Assembly: GCF_018885305.1 (NCBI RefSeq)
Contig: NZ_CP076544.1
Location: 3,286,001 to 3,350,000, forward strand
Reading direction: 5' to 3'
DNA from: Curtobacterium sp. L6-1
GTDB lineage: Bacteria; Actinomycetota; Actinomycetes; Actinomycetales; Microbacteriaceae
DNA length: 64,000 nucleotides
Below the pieces are notes generated by a model. That model worked only from the letters and a program-made list of their open reading frames with translations, was not told the origin of the DNA and ran no database searches. Each line of letters starts with the position of its first letter. Within the stretch, counting starts at the first letter, position 1. Made by a program: the position numbers and the translations under genes. Below, piece after piece: positions 46,229-56,270 of the stretch.

Positions 46229-47926
46229 TCACGCGTGGGTCGGAGCCACCTGGTCGGCGTCGAGGATCGTGTACGAGTACCCCTGCTCGGCGAGGAACCG
46301 CTGCCGGTTCTGCGCGAAGTCCTGGTCGACGGTGTCCCGCGTGACGAGTGTGTAGAACGACGCCGGGACGCCGTCCTTGTTCGGCCGGAGCAACCGCCCG
46401 AGCCGCTGGGCCTCTTCCTGCCGGGAGCCGAACGAGCCGGACACCTGGATCGCCACGGTCGCGTCGGGCAGGTCGACCGAGAAGTTCGCGACCTTCGAGA
46501 CCACGAGCACGTCGATCTCCCCGGTGCGGAACGCCTGGTAGAGCCGTTCGCGCTCGTCGACCGGCGTCGCCCCGGTGATCTCGGCCGCGTCGAGCGAGGC
46601 CGCGAGTTCGTCGAGCTGGTCGATGTACTGGCCGATCACCAGGATCTGCTCGCCGCGGTGCTTCGCGATGAGGTCACGGACGACGGGCGTCTTGGCGGGC
46701 GAGGTCGCCGCCAGCCGGTACCGCTCGTCGTCGCTCGAGGCCGCGTACTCGAGCCGGTCCTCGTGTGCGAGGTCGATCCGGACCTCGTAGCACTCGGCCG
46801 GGGAGATGTAGCCCTGCGCCTCGATCTCCTTCCACGGGGCGTCGTAGCGCTTCGGGCCGATGAGCGAGAAGACGTCGCCCTCCCGCCCGTCCTCGCGCAC
46901 GAGCGTGGCGGTGAGCCCGAGGCGGCGGCGTGCCTGCAGGTCCGCCGTCAGCTTGAAGACCGGAGCCGGCAGCAGGTGGACCTCGTCGTAGACCACGAGA
47001 CCCCAGTCGAGGGCGTCGAGGAGGGACAGGTGTGTGTACTCGCCCTTCCGCCGGGCCGTGAGGATCTGGTACGTCGCGATCGTGACCGGTCGGATCTCCT
47101 TGACGCTGCCGGAGTACTCCCCGATCTCGTCCTCGGTCAGGGTCGTCCGCTTGAGCAGCTCGGTGCGCCACTGTCGGGCGGAGACCGTGTTGGTGACGAG
47201 GATGAGCGTGGTCGCCTTGACCGTCGCCATCGCCCCGGCGCCGACGAGCGTCTTGCCGGCGCCACAGGGCAGCACGACCACGCCGGAGCCCTGCTGGAAG
47301 AAGCTGTCGACCGCGTCGTGCTGGTACGGCCGCAGGTCCCAGTCGGAGGTGTCGAGGTCGATGGCGTGCGGCTGCCCGGGCGTGTACCCGGCGAGGTCCT
47401 CGGCCGGCCAGCCGATCTTCACGAGCTCCTGCTTGACCTGCCCGCGCGCCCACGCCTGCAGCTCGACCGCGGTGTCGGAGCGGCGCTCGCCGAGCAGGGG
47501 TTGGATGCGCTTCGACCGGACGACCTCGGCCAGGATCGCGGGGTCCGACGCGGTGAGCACCAGCGCCGGCTGCACCTCGAGCGCTTCGGCCGGGGAGTTC
47601 GCGATCGCCGGGGCGTCCTCGGGGTCCTCGCGCCGGATGACGAGACGGCCGTAGCGGGACACGGTGTCCTCGATGTCGACCGTGACGCTCTGCGGGACGG
47701 GGAACTTGGCGAAGCGTTCGAGCGTGGCGGTCATCGACGCGGCGTCGTGCCCCGCGGCTCGCGCGTTCCAGAGCCCGAGGCGGGTGATGCGGTACGTGTG
47801 CACGTGTTCGGGCGCCCGTTCGAGCTCCGCGAAGACCGCGAGCGCGTGGCGGGCGTCCTCTGCGTCGGGGTGCGCGACCTCGAGCAGGACGGTGCGGTCA
47901 CTCTGCACGATCAGCGGTCCGTTCAT
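46229..47926 (-). CDS. XPB/ERCC3-type DNA repair helicase
   Basis: A 565-residue superfamily 2 helicase resembling Rv0861c. An N-terminal damage-recognition-like domain (about 1-190) leads to RecA domain 1 with LRPYQHDAVDSFF, Walker A VVLPCGAGKTLVGAG, DEVH box VVYDEVHLLPAP and motif III GLTATLVRED. RecA domain 2 has VIGQYIDQLDELA, VVSKVANFSVDLPDA and QRLGRLLRPN. Bacterial XPB proteins are 3'-5' helicases of uncertain repair role. The next gene upstream on this strand encodes its usual partner. Confidence 0.92.
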   Translation of the reverse strand: MNGPLIVQSDRTVLLEVAHPDAEDARHALAVFAELERAPEHVHTYRITRLGLWNARAAGHDAASMTATLERFAKFPVPQSVTVDIEDTVSRYGRLVIRREDPEDAPAIANSPAEALEVQPALVLTASDPAILAEVVRSKRIQPLLGERRSDTAVELQAWARGQVKQELVKIGWPAEDLAGYTPGQPHAIDLDTSDWDLRPYQHDAVDSFFQQGSGVVVLPCGAGKTLVGAGAMATVKATTLILVTNTVSARQWRTELLKRTTLTEDEIGEYSGSVKEIRPVTIATYQILTARRKGEYTHLSLLDALDWGLVVYDEVHLLPAPVFKLTADLQARRRLGLTATLVREDGREGDVFSLIGPKRYDAPWKEIEAQGYISPAECYEVRIDLAHEDRLEYAASSDDERYRLAATSPAKTPVVRDLIAKHRGEQILVIGQYIDQLDELAASLDAAEITGATPVDERERLYQAFRTGEIDVLVVSKVANFSVDLPDATVAIQVSGSFGSRQEEAQRLGRLLRPNKDGVPASFYTLVTRDTVDQDFAQNRQRFLAEQGYSYTILDADQVAPTHA

Positions 47927-47984
47927 GACGGATCAGCCTAGGCGGCGCAGCTGGTGCATCTCCCGGTTGTCCACAGGGCGTCCG

Positions 47985-49763
47985 TCACGCGTCGCTCTCG
48001 ATGCCGACGACGAGGGACAGCGGGAGCGTCCGTTCGACGTCCACCGCGGTGTCCTTGCCCCGCACGCGGCCGGCCGCCATCGAGGTCGGCACGATCGAGA
48101 ACGGCCGCTCCGAGCCGTCCGGCATGCGGACGGTGACGCGGATCGGCGTCCGCCCGCGGACGGCCATGTCGATCTGCCGCGCCATCCACTCCTGCTCCGG
48201 CTCGGCGTCGCCGCGCTCCGTCGTCAGCCGGAGGCGCTCCACGAGTGCCCGCGCCGCCTGCTCCGGCGACCGGCTCGGCGTGCGCCGTCGGACGGGAGGC
48301 CCGGATCGCGTCTCCGGGCGGGCGTCGGCTGCGAGCACGGCCGGGTAGCGCTGGTCCTCGAGTGCGCTCGCCACGACGTGCGGCGGGTACTTCGTGACGA
48401 GCGTGGTGAGGTCCGGCCGTTCCCACGCCAGCTGCCGGAGTTCCGCGTCCACCCCGATCAGGTCGAGCTGCTCGGGCGTCCCGTGCAGCACCGAGCCGAG
48501 GTCGCCCTCGCCACGGCCCACCACGACGCTGCCGTCGCGGGTGGCCACCTGGTCGATGAGGTAGGTGAGGGGCTGCGGGACCTCGGTCGCGCCCAGTCGG
48601 GTGAAGAGCGCGAGCACCTCGTCGCGGGTGCGACCGTCCCGGAGCGCCCGGCGGAGCGAGTCCTCGGACACCCGGTAGCGGGCCGCGAGTCCCGGTGCCT
48701 CGAGGTCGGCCACGGCGCGGAGGTCGTCGTCGTCCGCCGGTGCGAGCGGCCCCGGGGCGATGACGGTCAGGTCGGGCTGCAGGTAGACCCCGTCCACCGT
48801 GCCCGGCAGGTCGGCGGCAGCGGCGGAGCGCGCGGCGTCCGGGTCGTCCCCGAGCAGCGCCCGACCGGTGGAGGTCAGCCGACCGTCGACGGCGAGCCCG
48901 AGGACCCGGGCGGTCCCGGCGGCCTCCAGCAGGACGGCGTCGAGCCAGCGCGCACCCGCCGGGTACGCCCAGCGGCCGAGCGCGACGACGTCGGTGAGCT
49001 CGTCGCCTGCGAGGCCGAGGACCTCGACGACGGCCGGGTCGAGCCCCTCCCGCCAGTCGTGCACGAGCGTGGCCCAGCGGTCCGGCCACGACGAGCGGAG
49101 CCAGGTGTGCCCGTGGTCGGACACCTTCCACGAGCCGTCCTCGGGGTGCGCGGCGCCGACGCGGTCGAGCAGCACGAGGCGGTCCGGGACCACCGCGGCG
49201 TCGGCACCGGTGCGTTCGGCGAGCTGTCGGGCGAGCGGCGCGCCGATCCCGCCCTTGGCGAGTTCCCGCACCGCACCGGCGTCGGCAGCGCGGAGGAGCT
49301 CCGCCAGGACCGTGAGCGTCTCGAAGGCGTGCTCGGCGCCGGTCGCGCGGGCGCGCTCGTCGTCGTCGGCCGGGTCCTGCCGGTCGGTGGCGACGGGGCG
49401 GTCCGGAGCCGGGCCTCCCGGCTCGTCCGGCACGACGTCGGGGCGGGCGGCCAGCCGGGAGGCGACCGCGTCGTCGACCGCGCCGCTCTCGTCGACGAGT
49501 CCCAGCGCGACGGCCGGGGCGAGGTCCGCGACGGGACCACCGGTCCGCAGGGCGAGGAGCGCGCGACGCGGCAGCCGCTCGATGGCGGCGTCGACGGCGT
49601 CGTCGGTGCGCAGCGCCTCGGCGAGGTCGAAGAAGTCCGCGATGTGCTGCGGCCCGGACTCGCCGAGTGCTGCGGTGGGCAGGGAGCGCGCGAGCACGAG
49701 TCGCTCGAGCGCGTCGTCGGGGAGCTCGCGCAGACGCGCAGCGAGGTCCGTCGTGGTCGTCAT
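47985..49763 (-). CDS. Helicase-associated C-terminal-domain protein, XPB partner
   Basis: A 592-residue protein resembling Rv0862c (Helicase_C_3 family). It has an Ala/Leu/Asp-rich helical N-terminal half (LRELPDDALERLVLARS) and a family-typical centre with VYLQPDLTVIAPGPL and YRVSEDSLRRALRDGRTRDEVLALF. The C-terminal domain has TIRVTVRMPDG-like strands, followed by a beta domain ending RTLPLSLVVGIESDA. No helicase P-loop is present. It precedes the XPB gene on the same strand by 58 bases, as in mycobacteria. Confidence 0.85.
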   Translation of the reverse strand: MTTTTDLAARLRELPDDALERLVLARSLPTAALGESGPQHIADFFDLAEALRTDDAVDAAIERLPRRALLALRTGGPVADLAPAVALGLVDESGAVDDAVASRLAARPDVVPDEPGGPAPDRPVATDRQDPADDDERARATGAEHAFETLTVLAELLRAADAGAVRELAKGGIGAPLARQLAERTGADAAVVPDRLVLLDRVGAAHPEDGSWKVSDHGHTWLRSSWPDRWATLVHDWREGLDPAVVEVLGLAGDELTDVVALGRWAYPAGARWLDAVLLEAAGTARVLGLAVDGRLTSTGRALLGDDPDAARSAAAADLPGTVDGVYLQPDLTVIAPGPLAPADDDDLRAVADLEAPGLAARYRVSEDSLRRALRDGRTRDEVLALFTRLGATEVPQPLTYLIDQVATRDGSVVVGRGEGDLGSVLHGTPEQLDLIGVDAELRQLAWERPDLTTLVTKYPPHVVASALEDQRYPAVLAADARPETRSGPPVRRRTPSRSPEQAARALVERLRLTTERGDAEPEQEWMARQIDMAVRGRTPIRVTVRMPDGSERPFSIVPTSMAAGRVRGKDTAVDVERTLPLSLVVGIESDA

Positions 49764-49791
49764 CGTCCTCGGCCGGCGTCCGTGGCGGACG

Positions 49792-50094
49792 TCAGCGCGC
49801 CTCTGTGCGGTGCTGCCGGGCCTTGCGGGTCCACGTGATCGCCAGGAGCGTCAGCATGAGCACGAAGGCGATCGGCGGGCCGAAGTAGACGACCCCGAGC
49901 GCGACGGGCCAGATGCCGTCGCCGGGGATCCGCGGCAGGGTCAACCACCCGGTGATCATGATGATGAAGCACGTCAGGATGAGCAGGACGATCCCACCGA
50001 CCATGAACGCGAGCGTGCGTTCGGTACGATTGAACGTCGCCAGGGGTTCCGCAGCAGTGCGGGAGTCCCTGGTGGATGGGGTCGGCTTGGCCAT
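49792..50094 (-). CDS. Small two-pass membrane protein
   Basis: A 100-residue protein with a polar N-terminus, two membrane segments (about 29-50 and 64-87) and a basic tail. It is conserved in position next to cspB in relatives as far as I can judge by style; function unknown. It is divergent from cspB, across 53 bases. Confidence 0.65.
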   Translation of the reverse strand: MAKPTPSTRDSRTAAEPLATFNRTERTLAFMVGGIVLLILTCFIIMITGWLTLPRIPGDGIWPVALGVVYFGPPIAFVLMLTLLAITWTRKARQHRTEAR

Positions 50095-50147
50095 CGGCCC
50101 AGGATATCCGACGCACCGCGGCCGTCCACGTATCGAGGAGTCCCAGC

Positions 50148-50525
50148 ATGCCCACCGGCAAGGTCAAGTTCTACGACGACCAGAAGGGCTTCGGCTTCAT
50201 CTCCGGAGACGACGGCGACCAGGTCTTCCTGCACGCCTCCTCCCTGCCCGACGGTGTGGTGACGGTGAAGGCCGGGACCAAGCTCGAGTACGGGGTCGTG
50301 CAGGGCAAGAAGGGATCGCAGGCGCTGACCGTGCGGATCCTCGAGGCCCCGCAGTCCCTGTCGAAGATGACCCGGCGGTCCGCCGACGACATGGCCGTGA
50401 TCGTCGAGGACCTCGTGAAGGAACTCGACCGGATCAGCGGCGACCTCAAGCGCGGTCGCTACCCGAAGAACGGTGAGCGCATCGCCACCATCCTGCGACA
50501 CGTCGCCGACCAGTTGGACGCATAG
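50148..50525 (+). CDS. CspB-type cold-shock protein with C-terminal helical extension
   Basis: A 125-residue protein. Residues 1-65 are a cold-shock domain (KVKFYDDQKGFGFISG, RNP2 VFLHASSL). The extra ~55 residues (SKMTRRSADDMAVIVEDLV, DLKRGRYP) are helical and typical of the actinobacterial long CspB, resembling Rv0871. A GAGGAGTCCC ribosome site precedes the ATG. The DUF3027 gene follows after two bases. Confidence 0.9.
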   Translation: MPTGKVKFYDDQKGFGFISGDDGDQVFLHASSLPDGVVTVKAGTKLEYGVVQGKKGSQALTVRILEAPQSLSKMTRRSADDMAVIVEDLVKELDRISGDLKRGRYPKNGERIATILRHVADQLDA

Positions 50526-50527
50526 AC

Positions 50528-51127
50528 ATGACCACCGACCTCACCGAGCTCGCCCGCGGCGCACTGCTCGAGATCACGCCCGAGTCGACCGTCGGGAACG
50601 CCGTCGGCACCGTCGACGAGGGTGACGGCGTCGTGTCCGTCCTCTTCGCGAACCGCATGCCGGGCTACCCGGGGTGGCGGTGGACCGTCAGCATCGCGCA
50701 GGTCGAGGGCGACGAGCCGACCGTGCTCGAGGTCGAGCTGATGCCGGGCGACGGGTCGCTCCTCGCGCCGGAGTGGGTGCCGTGGTCCGAGCGACTGGCG
50801 GACTACCGGGCGGCGCAGGACGACGAGGAGTCGGACGACGACGAGTCGGACGACGACGACGAGTCGGACGACGACGACGAGTCGGACGACGATGACGACT
50901 TCGACGACGAGTCCGAGGACGACGACGAGTCGGACGACGATGAGGACGACGAGTCGGACGACGACGAGTCGGGCGAGGACGACGACGCCGACGAAGCGCC
51001 CGCCCCGCCCGCGCGTACCCGTGGCCGCCGCCGGACCCGTCGCGTCCGCCCGGTCGACCCCGACGACGACCTGGACCTCGACCAGCTCGACGCCGGCGAG
51101 ACGGACCCCGGCTTCCACCGGGCCTGA
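50528..51127 (+). CDS. DUF3027 protein with long Asp/Glu/Ser repeat
   Basis: A 199-residue protein. Residues 1-95 are a compact DUF3027 domain (NRMPGYPGWRWTVSIAQV, LLAPEWVPWSERLADYRAAQ). Then about 60 residues consist almost only of Asp, Glu and Ser, built from GACGAC/GAGTCGGACGAC-type units in a DNA tract at about 50820-50995, followed by a basic patch and an acidic end. It forms an operon with cspB. Function unknown; the acidic tract may mimic nucleic acid or bind basic partners. Confidence 0.85.
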   Translation: MTTDLTELARGALLEITPESTVGNAVGTVDEGDGVVSVLFANRMPGYPGWRWTVSIAQVEGDEPTVLEVELMPGDGSLLAPEWVPWSERLADYRAAQDDEESDDDESDDDDESDDDDESDDDDDFDDESEDDDESDDDEDDESDDDESGEDDDADEAPAPPARTRGRRRTRRVRPVDPDDDLDLDQLDAGETDPGFHRA

Positions 51128-51156
51128 CCCCGCACCGGCCACCTGCCGACACACGA

Positions 51157-51206
51157 ACGTGGGCGGTCCCGCGCACCGGGACACCGATGCGCAGGACCGC
51201 CCACGT
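51157..51206. terminator. Hairpin between DUF3027 and serC genes
   Basis: ACGTGGGCGGTCC (51157) pairs perfectly with GGACCGCCCACGT (51194), with an inner GCGCA/TGCGC stem. The genes are convergent. Confidence 0.75.
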
Positions 51207-51228
51207 CTCGTCACGCGGCGGGAGCCGG

Positions 51229-52356
<1,128 letters not shown>

Positions 52357-52519
52357 CTAGCGACGGCGGTGCTGCCGGCCCGTGGACCGGCCGGACGGGG
52401 CGGGGGTGGGGCGGGCCTCCCGGACCGGTGTCCGCGCAGAGCGCACGGTGTCGGTGCCGGCTCGTCGGACACAGCAAGTAGTGTGGGAGGCGCTGGGCCC
52501 GGACCATGAGAGGCGGACC

Positions 52520-53215
52520 GTGACCGATCTCGTCGACACCACGGAGATGTACCTCCGCACCATCCTCGACCTCGAAGAAGAGGGGATCGTGCCCCTGCGC
52601 GCCCGGATCTCGGAGCGGCTCGGGCACTCGGGTCCCACGGTCTCGCAGACCATCGCCCGCATGGAGCGGGACGGTCTGGTCGTCGTCTCGGGCGACCGGC
52701 ACCTCGAACTCACCGACCCCGGTCGGTCGCGGGCCACGCACGTCATGCGCAAGCACCGGCTGGCGGAGCGGCTGCTCGCCGACGTCATCGGGCTCGACTG
52801 GGCGTTCGTCCACGACGAGGCCTGCCGGTGGGAGCACGTCATGAGCGAGCAGGTGGAGGTCCGCCTGCTCGAGATGCTCGGCAACCCGACCGAGTCCCCG
52901 TACGGCAACCCGATCCCGGGCCTGGCGGAGATCGGCGGTCCCACCGCTCCGGGCTTCCTCGACGGCGTGCGGAACATCGTGGCGGCCACCGACGACACCG
53001 ACGCCGTCGCGACCGGCGTCATCCGGCGCCTGGGTGAGCCGGTGCAGTTCGAACCGGAGCTCCTGCACCAGCTCCGCAGTGCCGGGGTCATGCCCGGGCG
53101 GACGGCGAGCGTGCAGCGTGCGGGCGCCTACGTGTCGGTCCGCGTCGACGGCGAGGACGCCGGGATCGAACTGCCGACCGAGGTCGCGCAGCACGTCTAC
53201 ATCAGCACCGACTGA
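52520..53215 (+). CDS. DtxR/IdeR-family metal-dependent repressor
   Basis: A 231-residue repressor. The N-terminal winged helix has DTTEMYLRTILDLEEEG and SGPTVSQTIARMERDGLV; the dimerisation and metal-binding domain has HVMRKHRLAERLL, WAFVHDEACRWEHVMS and NPIPG; the C-terminal SH3/FeoA-like domain ends the protein. These are iron- or manganese-sensing regulators. The GTG at 52520 starts the canonical N-terminus. A -10-like TAGTGT lies at 52479-52484. Confidence 0.9.
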   Translation: MTDLVDTTEMYLRTILDLEEEGIVPLRARISERLGHSGPTVSQTIARMERDGLVVVSGDRHLELTDPGRSRATHVMRKHRLAERLLADVIGLDWAFVHDEACRWEHVMSEQVEVRLLEMLGNPTESPYGNPIPGLAEIGGPTAPGFLDGVRNIVAATDDTDAVATGVIRRLGEPVQFEPELLHQLRSAGVMPGRTASVQRAGAYVSVRVDGEDAGIELPTEVAQHVYISTD

Positions 53216-53327
53216 GGTGCTCTGAGCGCCGTGCTCCGGCGATCGGAGCGGCGGTCCTGCTCCACGGGCACACGGGTGAGCTAGTCTGCGTCGCGGGGGA
53301 ACTACGACGCCGACCGGGGGAGGCACA

Positions 53328-55304
53328 GTGACGGACATCGAGTTCGACGCAGGCGACGCGAAGGCGATGGCCCGGACTGCGCGGGCGGCCGCCGACACGC
53401 TGCGCGGGCAGAGCGGATCGCGGTCGTCGGCAGCGGAGTCAGCGCTCGCGGACTTCGCCGGGTCCTACGCCGACCGGTTCAACGACGCCGTCGTGATCGA
53501 GTCCGAGGACCGGTCGAAGCTCGTCGGCGTGCTCACCGACCTCGCCACCGCGGTCGACGCCGCCGTCGCCGCTGCCGAACGCGAGCGCGAGCGCATCCGC
53601 GAGCACGCGGCGTGGACGGCGCGGGAGAGCGAGCGTCGAACGGCAGCGGCACAGTCCGGTGCCGGGCTCCTCGCCGACGCCGTCGTGGACACCTGGGACG
53701 CCGTCGTCGACCGGGAGCCGTCGAACGAGCCCGGCGCCCGACCCGTCGTCGACGCGGAGTTCCGAGCCCGGGAGCGCGCGCGGTACGCCGGGGGCGGCAG
53801 CGGGGGGAAGAGCTCGGCTGATCCCGCCGCGCTGCGCGGGTTCGTCTCCACCACGTCCGGCCTGGACATCGCGGCGCACACCGAAGCGGTGAGCGTCCGT
53901 TCGGCGTGGAACACCTTCACGTCCTCCTGCGGGTGGGTCGACTTCGACCGGAAGAGCGTCGCCCAGGGCTTCGAACGGTACGTCGACGAGAACGGCGAGG
54001 ACCGCTCCTGGATGACGAAGACCGCGGGGGCGTTCGAGGACGCCGGAGGTGGTTCGCTGTCGGACGTCCTGCTCGACATCGCGACGATGGGCCAGCGCGC
54101 TCCCGCGGTGCAGGCGCTCTTCGCCTCGGGTCTCACCCCCGCGGAGGTCGCTGCGAAGTGGACGGAACTCGGTCTGACGACGGCCGACCGAACGGCGCTC
54201 GAAGGGCTGCCGACGTCGGTGCTCGCACAGCTCGGCAACCTCGAGGGCGTCCCCTACTGGGCGCGGAGCACCGCGAACGCGGTCGTGCTCAACCAGCGGA
54301 TGGGCGACATCGAGCTCGAGCTCGACCGCCTGGAGGCGTCCCTGCCGTTCTCCCGCGACGCGTCGACCGCGGTGCTGGCACGGATGGCCATGCTGGAGAA
54401 GGACCTGAAGTCGCTGCGGAACATCAACGCGGCGCTGGCCAAGCCGAAGGACGCCGAGGGAGCGCGGTCGCTCATCTCCCTGACCGACGACCACCCGCCG
54501 CTCGCGTCGGTCTCCATCGGCGACCTCGACACCGCCGACGACGTGACCTGGGCCGTCCCGGGCATGAACACGACCACGGCCGACATGAGCAGCTGGACCC
54601 GGGCTGCGCAGAACATCTACGACGAGCAGGGACGAAGTGGGAACCCGCCGGACCGAGCGGTGCTCGCCTGGATCGGCTACGAGGCGCCTGACGCCACCAC
54701 CGTCCTCGGGATGGGCAAGGCCGAGGCCGGTGCGCCTCGGCTGGCCGCGTCGATCAACGGCCTCGGCGCCGTGCGAGCCGGACGGATGCCCGAGACCAAC
54801 GTCGTCGCGCACTCGTACGGCACGACCGTCTCGGCACAGGCGCTCTCGACGACGGACGCGCACGTCGACCGGTTCGTCGCGCTGGGGTCCGCCGGCCTGC
54901 CGAACGCGGTCGACTCGGCCGGCAAGGTGCACGCCGAGCACGTCTACGTCGGCCAGGCACGGAACGTCCTCCCCGACGAGGCCGGACAGGGCGACCACCT
55001 CGCAGCGCTGGGACGCAGGGCACCCGGGCACCACGTGGACCCGTCCCGAGAGGTCTTCGGTGCGACGGTCTTCGGGACGGACTCGAACCCCGCCGACGCG
55101 GCGGACCGGAAGCCGGTCCTCAACCACGACCCGCTCACCGGTGACGGGTCCGGCTACCTGGACGCCGACACCGAGTCCGTGTACAACGTGGGGCGGGTCA
55201 CGACGGGGCACGAGGACGATGCGACCGCGTACCACCCGAAACCACCGACGAAGCGAGACCAGGACCTGATCGACGGGAAGCCCTGGTGGATGGCGGGACG
55301 ATGA
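53328..55304 (+). CDS. WXG-like/DUF1023 alpha/beta-hydrolase fusion, candidate type VII effector
   Basis: A 658-residue protein without a signal peptide. Residues 1-105 form a helical hairpin of WXG100/LXG style (small residues, heptads, no clear WXG). Residues ~160-380 are helical. The C-terminal ~250 residues are a DUF1023-type hydrolase: AWIGYEAPDATT near residue 448 and nucleophile elbow VVAHSYGTTV (Ser near 496). A late His is in RRAPGHHVD. Such N-terminal domains direct export through type VII systems. It overlaps the next gene, a lipoprotein, by four bases. A TAGTCT -10 box (53282) and GGGGGAGG ribosome site precede the GTG. The hydrolase family is well supported; effector status is an inference. 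Confidence 0.75.
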   Translation: MTDIEFDAGDAKAMARTARAAADTLRGQSGSRSSAAESALADFAGSYADRFNDAVVIESEDRSKLVGVLTDLATAVDAAVAAAERERERIREHAAWTARESERRTAAAQSGAGLLADAVVDTWDAVVDREPSNEPGARPVVDAEFRARERARYAGGGSGGKSSADPAALRGFVSTTSGLDIAAHTEAVSVRSAWNTFTSSCGWVDFDRKSVAQGFERYVDENGEDRSWMTKTAGAFEDAGGGSLSDVLLDIATMGQRAPAVQALFASGLTPAEVAAKWTELGLTTADRTALEGLPTSVLAQLGNLEGVPYWARSTANAVVLNQRMGDIELELDRLEASLPFSRDASTAVLARMAMLEKDLKSLRNINAALAKPKDAEGARSLISLTDDHPPLASVSIGDLDTADDVTWAVPGMNTTTADMSSWTRAAQNIYDEQGRSGNPPDRAVLAWIGYEAPDATTVLGMGKAEAGAPRLAASINGLGAVRAGRMPETNVVAHSYGTTVSAQALSTTDAHVDRFVALGSAGLPNAVDSAGKVHAEHVYVGQARNVLPDEAGQGDHLAALGRRAPGHHVDPSREVFGATVFGTDSNPADAADRKPVLNHDPLTGDGSGYLDADTESVYNVGRVTTGHEDDATAYHPKPPTKRDQDLIDGKPWWMAGR

Positions 55305-55843
55305 CGACGACGACCACCGCACGATGGACCACGGCGAGGCGCGCCGTCGCGGGCGTCCTCGTCATGACGGCCACCACCACCGTGCTCGCAGGCTGTGTCC
55401 TGCGGGGACCCGACACCGCAGCACCAGGACGAACGGAGCCGACCGTGGACGCCGACACCGCGAAGCAGCAGATGATCGAAGCCGTCGACGACGCCACCGA
55501 GCGACTCGGTGGGGAGTGGAAGGCGCGCACCGGCCCGGACTACCCGGAAGACTGCGAACTCGAGGACGGCATGCCAGGGGCGCAGTGGCGCTACCTGAGC
55601 GGGAGCACGCTCGAGGGGTCGCCCGACGAGGACGCCACCCGCATGGAGGAGCACTGGAAGTCCCAGGGGATGCAGGTCGTCCGCCGCGAGTCGAGCGACG
55701 GTCCGGCGGTCATCGGCAGCGGTGGCGGGAAGATCGCGTCGATCAGCGCGTACGCGTACCCCGGGAACTACACCGTGCAGGCGGTCTCGCTGTGCTTCCC
55801 CGGCAACGCCGACGACATCGCCGAGGACCTCTCCGGCGAGTGA
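55301..55843 (+). CDS. Small lipoprotein coupled to the DUF1023 hydrolase
   Basis: A 180-residue lipoprotein: signal peptide with lipobox VLAGC (Cys near residue 31) and an extracytoplasmic domain with two further Cys (EDCELED, VSLCFPG) that may form a disulphide. The start overlaps the hydrolase stop (ATGA). It could be an immunity or accessory protein for the hydrolase; no family is recognised. Confidence 0.7.
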   Translation: MTTTTTARWTTARRAVAGVLVMTATTTVLAGCVLRGPDTAAPGRTEPTVDADTAKQQMIEAVDDATERLGGEWKARTGPDYPEDCELEDGMPGAQWRYLSGSTLEGSPDEDATRMEEHWKSQGMQVVRRESSDGPAVIGSGGGKIASISAYAYPGNYTVQAVSLCFPGNADDIAEDLSGE

Positions 55844-55963
55844 CCTGTCGCCCGCCGGCACAGCACGGGCCAGGGTGCCGGGCGTCACAGCACGAGGGTC
55901 CGTTGGTGGACCGGGATCGCGGCGGTGAACTCGCGCCTGGGCCCTCGTGGTGGGCGAACCATA

Positions 55964-55985
55964 GGGGGTACACGTCGGGGGTACA
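55964..55985. repeat. Direct repeat GGGGGTACA, 13-base spacing
   Basis: Two copies of GGGGGTACA start at 55964 and 55977. The surrounding gap (55844-56089) holds no supported gene; the frame open through it lacks any protein-like signal before about 56271. Confidence 0.5.
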
Positions 55986-56089
55986 ACACCTTTGCGGACG
56001 TACAAGAACCGGGCGCACCGGTCCAACGCCTTCGACAGCGCTCTGACCGGGGCTTCTTCACCTGTTCGTTACCAGATCACGGTTTCATC

Positions 56090-56118
56090 TCGACAGCGTG
56101 ACCGAGCGCCCGTACACT
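56090..56118 (+). promoter_or_regulatory. Promoter of the NlpC/P60 gene
   Basis: TCGACA and TACACT are separated by exactly 17 bases, the best sigma-A-type promoter match in the window. Predicted start is near 56125, giving a leader of about 146 bases. Confidence 0.6.
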
Positions 56119-56124
56119 CGACGA

Positions 56125-56270
56125 GTCCCCGGGAGCAGCGATCGCGGGGACCCGTGGCAGGACGTCTCACGACCCGTCTCCTGCCTGGATCGGAAACGAT
56201 GACGAACGGATGGGGTTGCACACGCTCGGTCGACCACCGGGTGCGTGTCGATGAGACGCCGGAGACCCAC
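56125..56270 (+). promoter_or_regulatory. Structured 5' leader of the NlpC/P60 gene
   Basis: Three successive stems are visible: GTCCCCG/CGGGGAC (56125 and 56145), GGCAGGA/TCCTGCC (56156 and 56179) and ACACGC/GCGTGT (56220 and 56243), the last enclosing GGTCGACC. The ribosome site (CCGGAGA) and TTG start follow directly. NlpC/P60 genes of actinobacteria are often under cyclic di-AMP (ydaO) riboswitches, but the conserved ydaO core is not recognisable here. Confidence 0.4.

Noticed and set aside
56125..56270. Cyclic di-AMP (ydaO) riboswitch
   Set aside because: Gene context and a few G/C words fit, but the conserved GACAGC-type 3' core and other fixed bases were not found. It is kept only as an unassigned structured leader.
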